The notes below the pieces were generated by a model that was not told the origin of the DNA, did no database searches, and saw only the letters and a program-made list of their open reading frames with translations. The translations under genes and the position numbers were made by a program. This document shows positions 42,080 to 53,020 of a stretch of 64,000 nucleotides of DNA, one piece after another. The DNA comes from Aradus depressus. Taxonomy: Eukaryota; Arthropoda; Insecta; Hemiptera; Aradidae. The DNA lies in assembly GCA_963662175.1 (NCBI GenBank), contig OY759222.1, forward strand, positions 5,934,713 through 5,998,712, in the 5' to 3' direction. The stretch's first letter is position 1. Each line of letters starts with the position of its first letter.

Positions 42080-42555
42080 AAATCGGTGAATCACCGACAA
42101 TGTACTTAATCAATTAACTTTTCGCTCCTCCTCCAAAACCTGTCGACTGTTTGGGATAATATTCATCAAGTTGACTTACATAGAGACTCCTAAATTCTAA
42201 TACTAAATTTTGAGCCGATAAATTAATTACATCGGCAGTTATTTCGAGTTGGGCTCCCTTTGATCCTTCTCCCATTCAGCCGATTCCGCTGAAAATTGAT
42301 AAGTATCGTCCTTATGAGGTTTTGGATTCACATATGAAATTTTGTGAAGATACATTCAATACAACGGCAGAAATTGTTTTTGTGTTAAACCCTCTCCTTC
42401 GGTCGATTTGGCTGAAAATCGATAGGTGTTGTCCTTATGATCTTCAGGCCACACATATAAAATTTCGTCTCGATACATTCAGTCTAAAGGGAGTTATGGC
42501 CGATTACAGAACTTTTTCTATACTTCGTATTTGCTGAGGAAGTAAAAAAAAAAAA
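42080..42555 (+). repeat. Rep-A, longest continuous copy
   Basis: Runs from ATCGGTGAATCACCGACAAT to GCTGAGGAAGTAAAAAAAAA. Internally, a module of about 110-130 bp (AATTTTGTG.., GATA.ATTCA.TACA.CGGCAG.., CGGTCGATT/GCCGATT.., GCTGAAAATCGATA..GTCCTTATG) is repeated about three times. The family looks like an internally tandem element. Possible short inverted ends: ACTTCCCCAGC at the start of better copies and GCTGAGGAAGT here. Confidence 0.75.
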
Positions 42556-43089
42556 TCTTACCTATTGATTTCTGGATCCAAAAAATGTAATTTCGTGACG
42601 GTCTATTCATGACATCCGGAATTATCCTTTTTTACACATTCAACTTTTCAGCCCATGAGCGCTTCAGTGCATGAAAGCTAAAAATGAAAGTTCTTCATTA
42701 ATTTTTTATTATTCATATCATTAAACTTTGAATAAAATTAAGGTAAAGCAAAGAGAAACAATCTTATAGAACATATCCTGGACAAAGAGGTTCTATCAAG
42801 AACACAGAACCGTTCAATAAACCTCCTTAGAAAGTCTTATAATCCTGTTAGAAAAAATTGATTTTTATGCATCCTGGAGGATTGAGCTCAGAGATCATGA
42901 TTTCTAGTGGGCGTAGCACGCTCCGTAGAACGTAGCGTATTTACATTTTCTACCATTTCTTATGAACTTTCTCACTCACAATTACAATTTTTCTTGTTCT
43001 TTTCACTTGCAGTTCCTTTTCTTTTGCAGTTATACGGAGTCTACTATTTGTCTACTATTCGGCAGACATTTGATGAGGAGTTTTCAATG
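42556..43089. other. No gene recognised
   Basis: AT-rich. Two overlapping plus-strand frames at 42907-43201 run into the Rep-A copy and have no motif. Confidence 0.4.
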
Positions 43090-43385
43090 GAATTTGGAAA
43101 ATGAATATATAATCATGAAATTTCATATTTCAATTCCTAAAATTTTCTGCCAAATCGGTCGAAGGGAAGTAGAGAAGGGGGTCTCGACTCAAATGCTCTA
43201 ATAACTGTAGATTTAATGAATGTATTGATACATTTAGTAAGAGGATTCAGAAGCCACTATATAAGTCAAATATTGAATTTAAGCCCAATCGGTCGATTGG
43301 CTCTGGAGGGAGGGCAAATACGTAATTGATTAATTTGTGCTGGGGAAGTACCTACATAGCCAGGTGATTCACCGGCAATTTTTTT
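43090..43385 (-). repeat. Rep-A copy
   Basis: The minus strand shows TGCCGGTGAATCACCTGGCT, TACTTCCCCAGCACAAATTA and the CTCCCTCCAGAGCCAATCG block. Confidence 0.75.
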
Positions 43386-43423
43386 TTCATTACTACTATA
43401 TTTAAAAACATTACTTTCTTATA

Positions 43424-43446
43424 TAATAATAATAATAATAATAATA
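43424..43446. repeat. (AAT)n microsatellite
   Basis: A short run of ATA/AAT units. Confidence 0.85.
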
Positions 43447-43583
43447 TAATATTACATTACTTTCTTATAACTTTATATTCGAAATTGAGTTTTGAATGGA
43501 TTTTCACATTTTAAGGTGACACATTTCGATCATTTTCGCGATGATGTCTGTGTGTGTGTGCATATGATTTGGAACCTTGTGAG

Positions 43584-43822
43584 TTGGGATGGGTATCGAT
43601 TAACCGATTAATCGAAATAATCGATGTTTTGGTAAAATAATCGGTAGTTTTTAATCGATGTCATGTGGGTTTGATTAATCGGATAATCGATTATTATTTA
43701 ACGATTATTACATTTTTAATTAAAATTACTTAAAATTTAACCAACAATACATATGGATTAATTAGTAAAACATATTAATCGATGTCATTAATCGATGTTT
43801 TGTTGGTCGATACCCATCCCTA
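43584..43822. mobile_element. hAT-like MITE, 239 bp, rich in ATCGAT
   Basis: The ends TTGGGATGGGTATCGA and the inverse of TAGGGATGGGTATCGA are flanked by CTTGTGAG (43576-43583) and ATTGTGAG (43823-43830), an 8-bp TSD with one mismatch. It is a deleted relative, in the opposite orientation, of the element at 48315-48830. Confidence 0.88.
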
Positions 43823-43965
43823 ATTGTGAGTGCTCTAACGCAAAATCAATTGTAGCTATGAACGAAATTTTGAAATGAAGATGCAATTTAGATCCGAGTA
43901 GATTTTGGACGAAATCGGAAATATTTAGTGTATTTAATGTTATTAAAAGAATAAAAAATGAAGAA

Positions 43966-44150
43966 AAAAAATAAAATATATATGATGTGGACTTTATAGG
44001 ACTTTTTATACCAACCTCTTTTTTACAGATCACTCTCCCTCCCTCCTCTCAAATTGATTTCATACTGACATTACTGGGTATAAGAAAGTCACTCTCAGAA
44101 TTATGGTGTACAATGAAATGAAGAAAGCCGCTGAAAAAACATTATGAAAT
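43966..44150 (+). repeat. Left arm of a 2-kb-spaced inverted repeat
   Basis: Reverse-complement match to about 45838-45995, including ATATATGATGTGG, TAAGAAAGTCAC and GACATTACTGGGTATAAG. See the finding on this pair. Confidence 0.7.
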
Positions 44151-44266
44151 ATTTCTAATAGAGGAGGGGGGGAGGGGAGGGGGGGGGGGGAGTTTTTTGT
44201 AAAAAAATGAGTTTTGTATAAGAAAGTCCTGGATATTGTTATTATTATTTGATATTGTGATATTGT

Positions 44267-44400
44267 GACTCATGGCCGGGCTTTACCAGAACGCTCTTTC
44301 GTCACTCTGGTGAACATGAGTCTGACTCCGTGGAAGTCCTAAATTTTGCCTACCCGGGTTTAGTTTACCTTGGATGTTCCTGAGTAAGACACCACTTTCA
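44267..44400 (-). repeat. SINE 3' fragment
   Basis: The minus strand shows TAGGACTTCCACGGAGTCAG, TCACCAGAGTGACGAAAGAG and AAAGCCCGGCCATGAGTCAC. Truncated, with a 30-bp internal deletion. Confidence 0.65.
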
Positions 44401-44813
44401 ACCAAATGAGTAAAAATGAAAAAGATGAAACAAATAAAAATGTACAAATAAATTTTTTTTATTACAATATGTTATTATCAATGTAGCGACATACGATGCT
44501 TACGTTTCTGTCGGCGTATATAATCGAGAATTTAAACAAATACTGCAAAAAATATTGAAAATGACGGTCGACGTGGACACAGGCACGATACTAAACTGTT
44601 TTCGGAGCAGAGCCACTCGTGTTCTTCACTATCCCTGATTCCCCACCCTAATCCCTTTTCTATACCTGCAATGCCTACTTTTCAAGGGCGTTTGTTGTCC
44701 CTTTGTTTACTTTATATAGAAATTAAATAATTCTGAAGAGAAAAAATGAATATAGCAGTAAAAGGAATACTCTATACTGATAACGGAAGTAACGTCATTT
44801 TCATGTAGTATCA

Positions 44814-45025
44814 TAAAAATGATAGTCACCAGATGTAACGGAGTGAGCATTAAACATGTTCTCAGGTCACTTTCCCATAGGGCACCCAACCCTCCGCAAC
44901 GCCATATTGACAAACCAACTTTGTCATTTCACTTTGTCTAACAATCAAATTTCGCAAAAAATATTAGATTACTTTCATTTTGAGTGGCTTACTCATAATC
45001 AAATCTATCTTAAGAATCAGTTAAA
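44814..45025 (+). repeat. Direct repeat, copy 1 (about 205 bp)
   Basis: Matches 46223-46434 at high identity from TAAAAATGATAGTCACCAG onward, through TCAGGTCACTTTCCCATAGG, to TATCTTAAGAAYCAG. The first copy is followed by a poly-A run, so this may be a retroposed family. Confidence 0.8.
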
Positions 45026-45084
45026 AAAAAAAAAAAAAATCATTAGAGGAAAGTTTCAAAGAGTTAACTTTTTACTTTTTAGTA

Positions 45085-45763
45085 CAGTGGAATCCCGATA
45101 TTTCGTATTCCGATTATTCGTATTTCCGGCTAATTCGTACAAATTTGCCGGTCCCCAGAGAAAATCCCGATAAGTGGTATAAAAACAATGCATTTCGAAC
45201 CCCTCGGTAATTCGTATCATTTTTATGCTCGAGGTCACTTAAAACGTCTTATAATTCGTATTTCCAGCTTAAAAACCTCGTTAATTCGTACTGTTTTCAA
45301 GAGGGGAAGAGAGGACAGTGAGAGACGAGAGAGTAGAATGAGTGCGAGATAAATGTTTTATAGGAAATCACGTGATTCCTACAGAACCAAAGGGGAGAGC
45401 GAGTGAGAGAGACAAGTACTATGAAATCTCATGTAATTCGTACTCTTTTCACTGAAAGGAAATGAGGAGAGGAGAGGGGGAAAGTTTTAGCAATTTTATT
45501 GATCTTTCCTAACATTTTTTCCAACAAATGTTTGATTGGTGTTTATTTAATCTAGAACATATGTATGTACATATGAAATATGTACATAAACAGTGTTTAT
45601 TGCATAGTTTTTATTCTTACCACATTGTACATACTTCTTAATACATATTTGCGTTAATACGTTTTTCAATTTTTTTAATTTTGTACTCCCGATAATTGGT
45701 AATCCCGATAATTCGTACCAAACCTTCAGTCCCTTGACCATACGAATTATCGGGATTCTACTG
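45085..45763. mobile_element. pogo/Tigger-like MITE, 679 bp
   Basis: The left end CAGTGGAATCCCGATATTTC matches the inverse of the right end (CAGTAGAATCCCGATAATTC), flanked by TA at 45083-45084 and 45764-45765. Many AATTCGTA motifs lie near both ends and a GA-rich block inside. No transposase. Confidence 0.88.
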
Positions 45764-45837
45764 TATAAGAAATTCAAAAAACCCGGAAACTTTCAAATCC
45801 ATTCATTATACCTGGGTTCCGAGGTGTAAACCTAATT

Positions 45838-45995
45838 GCACTCGACTATCTGCGGTATTTTTTTGTTTCACTGTATAATGTAATTCTGACAATGACTTTC
45901 TTATACCCAGTAATGCCAGTAAGGGGAGACAGAGTAATCTGTAAGCGTGATTGGTATAAGAAAGTCCTGTAATGACCACATCATATATTTTTTCA
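45838..45995 (-). repeat. Right arm of the inverted repeat starting at 43966
   Basis: Contains GACTTTCTTATACCCAGTAA and CCACATCATATATTTTTTC. Confidence 0.7.
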
Positions 45996-46222
45996 TTTGG
46001 AAAACCTCAAAAAAATTAATATTGGCTCCTTATACTACTGTACTGTTAAATATTCTTCATTTTTGGGTTAGCAAAGATTGGAGGATATACCTCAATCCAT
46101 TGATCCCAATTCTCTTTGACCTAATTATTGAAAATGACATCCTCCCATTGTGCACAGAACAACCTCCGCCCGGACAGGATCCTCCTGGAGAGGGTGAAAG
46201 TAAGAAGACCCGAGCGAGGTAG

Positions 46223-46434
46223 TAAAAATGAGAGATAGTCACCAGATCTAACGGAGTGAGCATTAAACATGCTCTCAGGTCACTTTCCCATAGGGCACCC
46301 AACCCTCCGCACCGCCATATTGACAAACCAACTTTGTCATTTCACTTTGTCTAATAATCAAATTTCCCAAAAGAGATTGGATTACTTTCATTTTGACTGG
46401 CTTACTCTTGATCAAATATATCTTAAGAACCAGA
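46223..46434 (+). repeat. Direct repeat, copy 2
   Basis: Copy of 44814-45025; see there. Confidence 0.8.
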
Positions 46435-46461
46435 CAGTGATGAATTTGAGGTTAGGTAAGG

Positions 46462-46797
46462 TTAGGTTTTATGACTCATGCCCGGGCTTTAACTACGAGA
46501 TCATATCGCCTACTACCAGAGCGCTCTTTCGTCATTCTGGTGGACATGAGCCCGACTCTACTATGGGAGTCCTAAATTTTGTCTACCCTAAATTTTTATT
46601 CACCTAGGGCAGGGGTCTTTAACGAGTACCTGACATCGTACAGGCTCGGGACCATCGCTTAGCGTCCCATCCGAAGAACGGCGTGCTTAAGTTTATTTTA
46701 CCTCCCAGATAAAATAAACTAAGGGCCTCGGTCGGGTTTCGAACCCACGTTCTTGAACTCAGAAGGCAAGCACGCATACCACTGAGCTACCGGAGCC
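46462..46797 (-). mobile_element. tRNA-SINE, full length
   Basis: Minus-strand head with GGTAGCTCAGTGGTATGCGT and B box GGTTCGAAACC. The hairpin AGTTTATTTTA/TAAAATAAACT and body are complete, and the tail reads CCTAACCTTACCTAACC. One of the best-preserved copies. No TSD could be placed. Confidence 0.93.
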
Positions 46798-46799
46798 CT

Positions 46800-47049
46800 C
46801 TCTCTTTATTATTTTTTATTTATTTTTTCTATTATAATTTTTTTAATTATTATTATTTTTTTAATTATTATTTTTATTTTTTTATTATTTTTTTTTTTAC
46901 CTATTATTTTGTATATAACTAGATGCTTTCGACGTATTTTTATTTTATTTTATTTTTTTTTATTTAGTTTTTTTCTGTTCTTTGTATCATTCATCAAATT
47001 TACTTATGGTTATACCGATTGTAAATATTCAAAATAAAGAGTTATTTTT

Positions 47050-47093
<44 letters not shown>

Positions 47094-47095
47094 GG
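46800..47095. repeat. T/A-rich low-complexity DNA ending in (AT)n
   Basis: TTATTATTTTT runs, then an (AT)n tract at about 47053-47090. Confidence 0.85.
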
Positions 47096-47274
47096 CGTCA
47101 AATAGTATAATAACGTAGTTTCACGAAAAGCTCTAGTCATTTCACGAAACGCCGGCATATAAAATGATTTAAAGATTACCTTATTTGACTGGATGTTTTA
47201 CGTCATTCCAGCTTCGTGATGTTAGTGTCAGTCAGATAACATAACTGTTAACTGTATGCAACGTTACATCATTT

Positions 47275-47470
47275 TTGATTTTACTTCCCCAACTCTAATC
47301 GATCCGAAATTCGATGTTGATTTTTCAAAGGAATTTAATCTTTTCTGACCCAAAAATAATTTTTTTTTTAAATCCTCCATTGTGAATATATAAATACAAA
47401 CATTTATATATGTATTCAAAACCCTGGATGCACCTATTAATTTTCTGTATTCAATCAGGACGACACTCAT
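47275..47470 (-). repeat. Rep-A fragment
   Basis: The inverse of the family 3' end: TTTACTTCCCCAACTCTAAT, CCGAAATTCGATGTTGATTT and the ATTTTCTGTATTCAATCAGG block. Confidence 0.5.
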
Positions 47471-48002
47471 TCATCAAATGCTAACAAATCTCAGATCGTT
47501 CAACTGTGATTGAACCAAGGCCACCTGCTATCGTTGTTCGAAGTCCGACATATGATGATGTGTTAAATAATGTAATTATTGTGAAATTTAATAAGGAATC
47601 CTGTCCTCTTCATTTTCTCTAAAGATTTTTGCGTTTAATTAGAATCCATATCAGAAAATACTTTTGTAGTAAATAAATGTCGTTACTTTTTAAAGGTTAA
47701 AAGAAAGTTGCCTTTGAAAAGAGCAATGTATGCATCAGGTACAAAGGTACATTTATGATTAATTTTTGTTCACTGAATAGGTTAATAGGTTATTTGTTGT
47801 AGAAAATAGGTGTATAATATAATAAAAAAAAAAAAAGGTCTTTCAGTAAATTAAAATAAAGTAATTTGTCTAAAGTAACAGTAACTATGAATGACAGTTC
47901 GATGTTCTAAATGAAACATGTTTTCGATTGATGTGAAGTATAAATTGTGTAAAAAAAAGGAGCCAATATGAATCCTTGAGGAATGCCAACTCCTCATTTA
48001 CA
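47471..48002. other. No gene recognised
   Basis: AT-rich DNA with no motif or repeat that I can name. Confidence 0.4.
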
Positions 48003-49130
48003 TATGAGATATATAGGGGAAGTTCTGTAATCGATCAGAATGTTCCATGTTCAGTTTTCACCAGAATTTCATGATTTACATCACACTCTCTGATTCCAAA
48101 AATGAAAAAAAATAAAAAGATGCTGTCTCTAAACGTGTCTATGAACATGATACTCGTAACTACCGATATAATGAAGATATCAACACAAAATTTTATATGT
48201 ACATTCTGAATCTAATAAGAATGGCAACTATTGATTTTCAGCCAAATCGGCCAAAGAGGAGGGGGGATAGGGGGGAAGGTTAACTCAAAACCTTTAATAA
48301 CTGCTATTATGTCGTAGGGATGGGTATCGACCAACAAGACATCGATTGATGACATCGATTATTATTTTCTACTAATTAATTAATACACATATTAAGTGTT
48401 GGTTAAATATTCGATTAAACGATTAATTGAAGGCACAAACAAAAGTTAATACAATCAGTCAATCACAACTCACGCATGACAAAACACAAATGATTAGAAA
48501 TTAGAATTAGAAGTAGAACTATTAGGTTACTTTTTACTTATCACCAGTTCACCACAGAGACACTGTGTTGTATCGATAATCGATACCATAGTCTCCTCCC
48601 ACTTTTTTAGGCGAGTTGCACTTCGGAAGAATTATAATTAATTCATTTTTCTTTTTTTTCTCCTGTTTTTCGGATGAGTTGTAATTTTAATTAAAAATTT
48701 AATAATCGTTAAATAATCATCGATTATCCGATTAATCAAACCCAGGTGACATCGATTAAAAAAACACAGATTATTTTACCAAAACATCGATTATTTCGAT
48801 TAATCTGTTAAACATCGATACCCATCTCTATTATGTAGATATCTACACAAAATTTCATATGTAAATTCGAAACCCAATAAGTACGACACTTAATAATTTT
48901 CAGCAGAATCGGCGGAAGGGAAAGGCGATCAGAGGGGGCGGCTCAATTCAAAAACCCTGATAACTGCCGATGTAATGAATTTATCGACACAAAATTTAAT
49001 GTGAGGATTTAGAAGCTCTTATGTAAGTCAACTGTTGAATATTAGCGCAAACAGTCGACTGGTTTAGTAAGGGAAACGAAATGTTAATTAATTCGTTCTG
49101 GGGAAGTACTATGCCGGTGATCCAACGACG
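48003..49130 (-). repeat. Rep-A copy, near full length, split by a hAT MITE
   Basis: 48003-48314 and 48831-49130 are parts of one minus-strand copy: GGGGAAGTTCTGTAATCGAT at the far end, TTATGTAGATATCTACACAA at the junction, and TACTTCCCCAGAACGAATTA near 49100. Confidence 0.75.
48315..48830. mobile_element. hAT-like MITE, 516 bp, rich in ATCGAT
   Basis: The ends TAGGGATGGGTATCGA and the inverse of TAGAGATGGGTATCGA are flanked by TTATGTCG (48307-48314) and TTATGTAG (48831-48838), 7 of 8 matching. The interior has no transposase. It shares its ATCGATTATT and AAACATCGAT subterminal regions with 43584-43822. Confidence 0.88.
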
Positions 49131-50072
49131 GTTTTTTGTCTATAAGACTTTTATGAATAAAATTATTAGTATAACAGGGTCCAGTTGCAGTCAAGTCACA
49201 AATCCCGTCTATAATGTGCGAGATCTAACAGTCGAGTCTAGTCGGAGTCCGGTTCCAGTCGAGTCGTGGTCTGGCCTAGTATGTACAAATTGGATTTAGT
49301 TTGACACCACACCCCAGCTATTGTGTATGACCACCCTTGCGAATAATCCTCAACTTCTTTTGTTCCTGTGAGCATCACCGGAAGTTCACCTACAGACCCA
49401 ATTAGTCAAAGAAATGCTGCTCTAGACAAGTCTCTTTGTCTATTGTCAATCTACATAGGACAAAAATGTTTGCGGGTTTCGTGCTACAGATCACCATGAC
49501 TTTCTTTTAAAATAGATGGCTTCTTCGAAGGATATGGGTCAAAACAGGGTGCATATTTGTAGAGATTTTTTAGTGTGATTTTAATTTCAAATTTCACTTC
49601 CATTGCTATAATCTTTTTTGAGTTGAAGCACGATAAAGTGGTCAAAACCTGTTTATTGGACCTTAAAACGTAATAACCTCGAACTCGGATTTTCAGATGA
49701 TTACAATTACGAACTCGTAGCTATCTAAAACTTTGCTAACAACAAAAGAGTGCAAAGTGCAGTGTTGAGAATGCACCGCCTCTCTCAGACAGACTGGCTC
49801 GTTTCCTTTTTTCACTTCTACATCTGACTTCTCTTCTTGGTCTCCATAAAAATTTCGAACTCTCATCTCTACTTTCACTTGAAATTTTTCATTCGTCCTG
49901 TTTTAAAGTGCAGCTTTCATCCTGCCAGCCAATCAACTTTCTAAAATACAATACTGGTTATTCTAAATATATGTCCCCGCGGAAAGTGTATTTGGCATTA
50001 TCAGTCAACTAATGCAGACAGGAATGAATGATTGAATGAATGCAGTTGAAGGTCAAACTAGAACATAAATGT
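49131..50072. other. No gene recognised
   Basis: Moderately GC-balanced sequence at 49190-49330 and a 61-codon minus-strand frame at 49693-49878, with no recognisable motif. Confidence 0.35.
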
Positions 50073-50080
50073 GAGGACTC

Positions 50081-50817
50081 CATGGCCCCCACAAGGGTGG
50101 GGCTGGTGCAACTTTGGTTGCAGGGCCCGGGACCAAGGGGGTCCGGGTCCAGTCCTTTTAATTTTTTTATTTTAGTAGATTTTGCAAGGGATCATAGCTT
50201 AAAAAGGCAAAATATATAATTATAAGAAAATTTAGTATAATAGATACATATTCTAGTTGTGCGAGTATTAAGTTATTATTTAATTAGTTGCGTGCATGGA
50301 TAGTTACTCTTGTTTGCAAATTACTAGTATAAAACAGTCCAGTCCACACGAGACAGGTATAGACGGGCCCCACGCACTCCCTCAACCCTCCCCCACTCCT
50401 ATTTCCCAGCTGTTTCCCTCAGAGCAGTGTTCTAAAAATAGACGCATCGACGCATAGTATCAGTTTGACTGTTGACAATTTTGTTTTAGATCGTAATACT
50501 AGTTTTTGTCAATTTTTATTTTAATGTTAGTGAGTCAAAGAAATCTAAAAATTTAAACGTTAATTTCAGTAAAATAAAAGTAAATGATATAATCACGGTA
50601 GCAATTGATGTGTGAAATAATTTAATCAATAAAGTTTGGTTTTAAAATCTAACTGATACTGTAACATTAATTATACCTTACAATCTATTTTTAGTTTAAA
50701 TAAAATTGTAAAAGGGTTAAAAAATAACCATGTAATTATAATATAGCACATGACTATGAGATGGGGGCCCGACCCTGATCCTGGTTACAGGGCCCGCAAT
50801 CCAATGTGGGGGCCATG
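50081..50817. mobile_element. hAT-like MITE, 737 bp, perfect 8-bp TSD
   Basis: GAGGACTC flanks it exactly at 50073-50080 and 50818-50825. The ends are CATGGCCCCCACA and its inverse, followed by imperfect subterminal repeats rich in GGGCCC (CAGGGCCCGGGACC; GGGCCCGCAATCC). The interior is AT-rich and non-coding. Confidence 0.92.
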
Positions 50818-50825
50818 GAGGACTC

Positions 50826-51184
50826 ATAAGAAAAGTTAGGTTTTCTTATGGTTAGTTTATGTCCAGTTTCTTATTTTTATAATTAAGAGATTAATAACAG
50901 CTGAATATACAAAAAGTGGTAGGACGAGAGATGAAACAAGAAGGAAGACGAACTAGTAAACTGTGGAGGGGACAGAGGACAGAGGTTGTGGACAAATGTG
51001 GTGACCTCAGACCAACCAACACTAGGGTGGGGGGGCATCAGTATCCAACGTAGCCATACTATCGAATCCAACAGGGTTATCGATAGTACCTATATCGAGT
51101 TGCTAGTTTTTATTCAACAATCTGTACAAAACAATAAGTAGAAATTGACATGAGAATAACTAATAAAGTAATAAGTAACCAAAA
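50826..51184. other. No gene recognised
   Basis: No repeat or motif recognised. A minus-strand frame at 50883-51071 is featureless. Confidence 0.4.
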
Positions 51185-51377
51185 TATTTAAAACAAACAA
51201 TAATAAATGAGTGAGAAGCAATAAAGAAAGGAATAGTAAATATATACAAAAAAACAAACAATAAGAAATGAGTGAGAAGCAATAAAGAAAGGAATAGTAA
51301 ATATATACAAAAAAACAAACAATAAGAAATGAGTGAGAAGCAATAAAGAAAGGAATAGTAAATATATACAAAAAAAC
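51185..51377 (+). repeat. 61-bp tandem array, about 3 copies
   Basis: TATATACAAAAAAACAAAC at 51241 recurs at 51302 and 51363, and GAAATGAGTGAGAAGCAAT is repeated in step. The long hydrophobic frames on the opposite strand result from this array. Confidence 0.92.
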
Positions 51378-51480
51378 AAAATATAAATAAAAAATATGTA
51401 AAAAATAATAGTGATAAATTAATAAAATAAAATAAATACAAGAAACTGGACGAGGAAAGCACCAGTAGACTCGGGCACAC

Positions 51481-51625
51481 GGGAGTTCTATCTACGAAAT
51501 AAAACTCACTCCTGGACGGGATTCGAACCCGCAAACTAAGGTGGGCTTTGGTCTTATGGTCTCACCTTGGTTTGCGGGTTCGAATCCTGTCCGGGAGTGA
51601 GTTTTATTTCGTAGATAGAACTCCC
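51481..51625. repeat. tRNA-like palindrome, 63-bp arms
   Basis: 51481-51543 and 51563-51625 are inverse copies with about three mismatches, around a 19-base spacer. Each arm contains a B-box (GGTTCGAATCC type) inside GCGGGTTCGAATCCTGTCC, the look of a tRNA 3' half, followed by AGTTTTATTTCGTAGATAG. Neither arm has a complete A-box half in place, so this is not a functional tRNA gene. Confidence 0.85.
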
Positions 51626-51715
51626 TTCAGGGGCCATGAATGTCGGAAATAATTAGGTAACACCATTATAAGAGTCATGGCTAATATGCATCATACATAA
51701 GGCCAAAAAAAAAAC

Positions 51716-52350
51716 CAGCTGAATAGAAGATAAAAAATAAATTACATCTCTAGGTATGAAGTTCATCGAGATAAGGAGACTTGAAGCTAAATACTCAAAA
51801 CAGCTGAATAGAAGATAAAAAATAAATTACATCTCTAGGTATGAAGTTCATCGAGATAAGGAGACTTGAAGCTAAATACTCAAAACAGCTGAATAGAAGA
51901 TAAAAAAGAAATTACATCTCTAGGTATGAAGTTCATCGAGATAAGGAGACTTGAAGCTAAATACTCAAAACAGCTGAATAGAAGATAAAAAAGAAATTAC
52001 ATCTCTAGGTATGAAGTTCATCGAGATAAGGAGACTTGAAGCTAAATACTCAAAACAGCTGAATAGAAGATAAAAAAGAAATTACATCTCTAGGTATGAA
52101 GTTCATCGAGATAAGGAGACTTGAAGCTAAATACTCAAAACAGCTGAATAGAAGATAAAAAAGAAATTACATCTCTAGGTATGAAGTTCATCGAGATAAG
52201 GAGACTTGAAGCTAAATACTCAAAACAGCTGAATAGAAGATAAAAAAGAAATTACATCTCTAGGTATGAAGTTCATCGAGATAAGGAGACTTGAAGCTAA
52301 ATACTCAAAACAGCTGAATAGAAGATAAAAAAGAAATTACATCTCTAACA
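51716..52350 (+). repeat. 85-bp satellite array, about 7.5 copies
   Basis: CAGCTGAATAGAAGATAAAA recurs at 51716, 51801, 51886, 51971, 52056, 52141, 52226 and 52311. Units are almost identical; the first two have AAATAAATTAC and later ones AAAGAAATTAC. Confidence 0.96.
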
Positions 52351-52819
52351 ATGAAAACTGACATTATTGCAGAGATATTGTGAAATAATTCAAATGAACT
52401 TGAAAGAAATAAAACTAAATAAACAAGTTTTATTTCTTTCAAGTTCATTTGAATTTAATTAGGATGTATTTGGAACCAATTATTTTTGATTTGTTAATGT
52501 TATATTATTCGACTGTTCATTGTTAATGCTTTATACCTAGATCTTAGAAGGGGTCACACATTTGAAATATGGGGACCGCCTTGTCATAAAATATCTCACA
52601 GCTTGACAATTTAGCTTAGTTAGGAATGTCTGACGTCATGGGGAACACCAGGGGGGAGGGTAAGGGTTCCTCGAGAGGCTGACATTCTGTAATATTAACT
52701 TAGTCTTATCTCTTATGCTTTTGGCTGAGGATGGTAGAAATACCGAAAGTACTCCCATGTAAATATAGTTGGTGAAATTAGACAATATCATAAATAAACA
52801 AGTTTTATTTCTTTCAAGT
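52351..52819. mobile_element. Insertion at the end of the 85-bp array, 12-bp TSD
   Basis: ACATCTCTAACA is found at 52339-52350 and 52820-52831. The 469 bp between them ends in ACAAGTTTTATTTCTTTCA and contains the palindrome at 52387-52455, which carries the same CTTGAAAGAAATAAAACT sequence. No coding frame. Class unknown. Confidence 0.65.
52387..52455. repeat. Perfect 30-bp inverted repeat with 9-base loop
   Basis: Arms 52387-52416 and 52426-52455 are exact reverse complements (AATTCAAATGAACTTGAAAG...), with loop AAATAAACA. Confidence 0.95.
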
Positions 52820-53020
52820 ACATCTCTAACAGTTTCGCTAATTATTCGTGGTGGTTCTCTTGAAATCATATTTTTTTATTTATTCAGCTTCAATTGTTGG
52901 CTATAACAAAGTTCTGATAAGGTAATGATACAAAATCATCATAACAGAGGGATGCACCGGACCTCCATAAAATTTTAGAATATTACTTGGAAAGCTTAGA
53001 TATGAGTATTATCCTGAAAG

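Noticed and set aside
47053..47090. (AT)n tract as a replication origin or promoter
   Set aside because: It is a simple microsatellite next to low-complexity T-rich DNA; nothing else supports a function.
51114..51534. Highly hydrophobic minus-strand frames resembling a multi-pass membrane protein
   Set aside because: They are translations of the A/T-rich 61-bp tandem array, so the regular hydrophobic pattern is a composition artefact.
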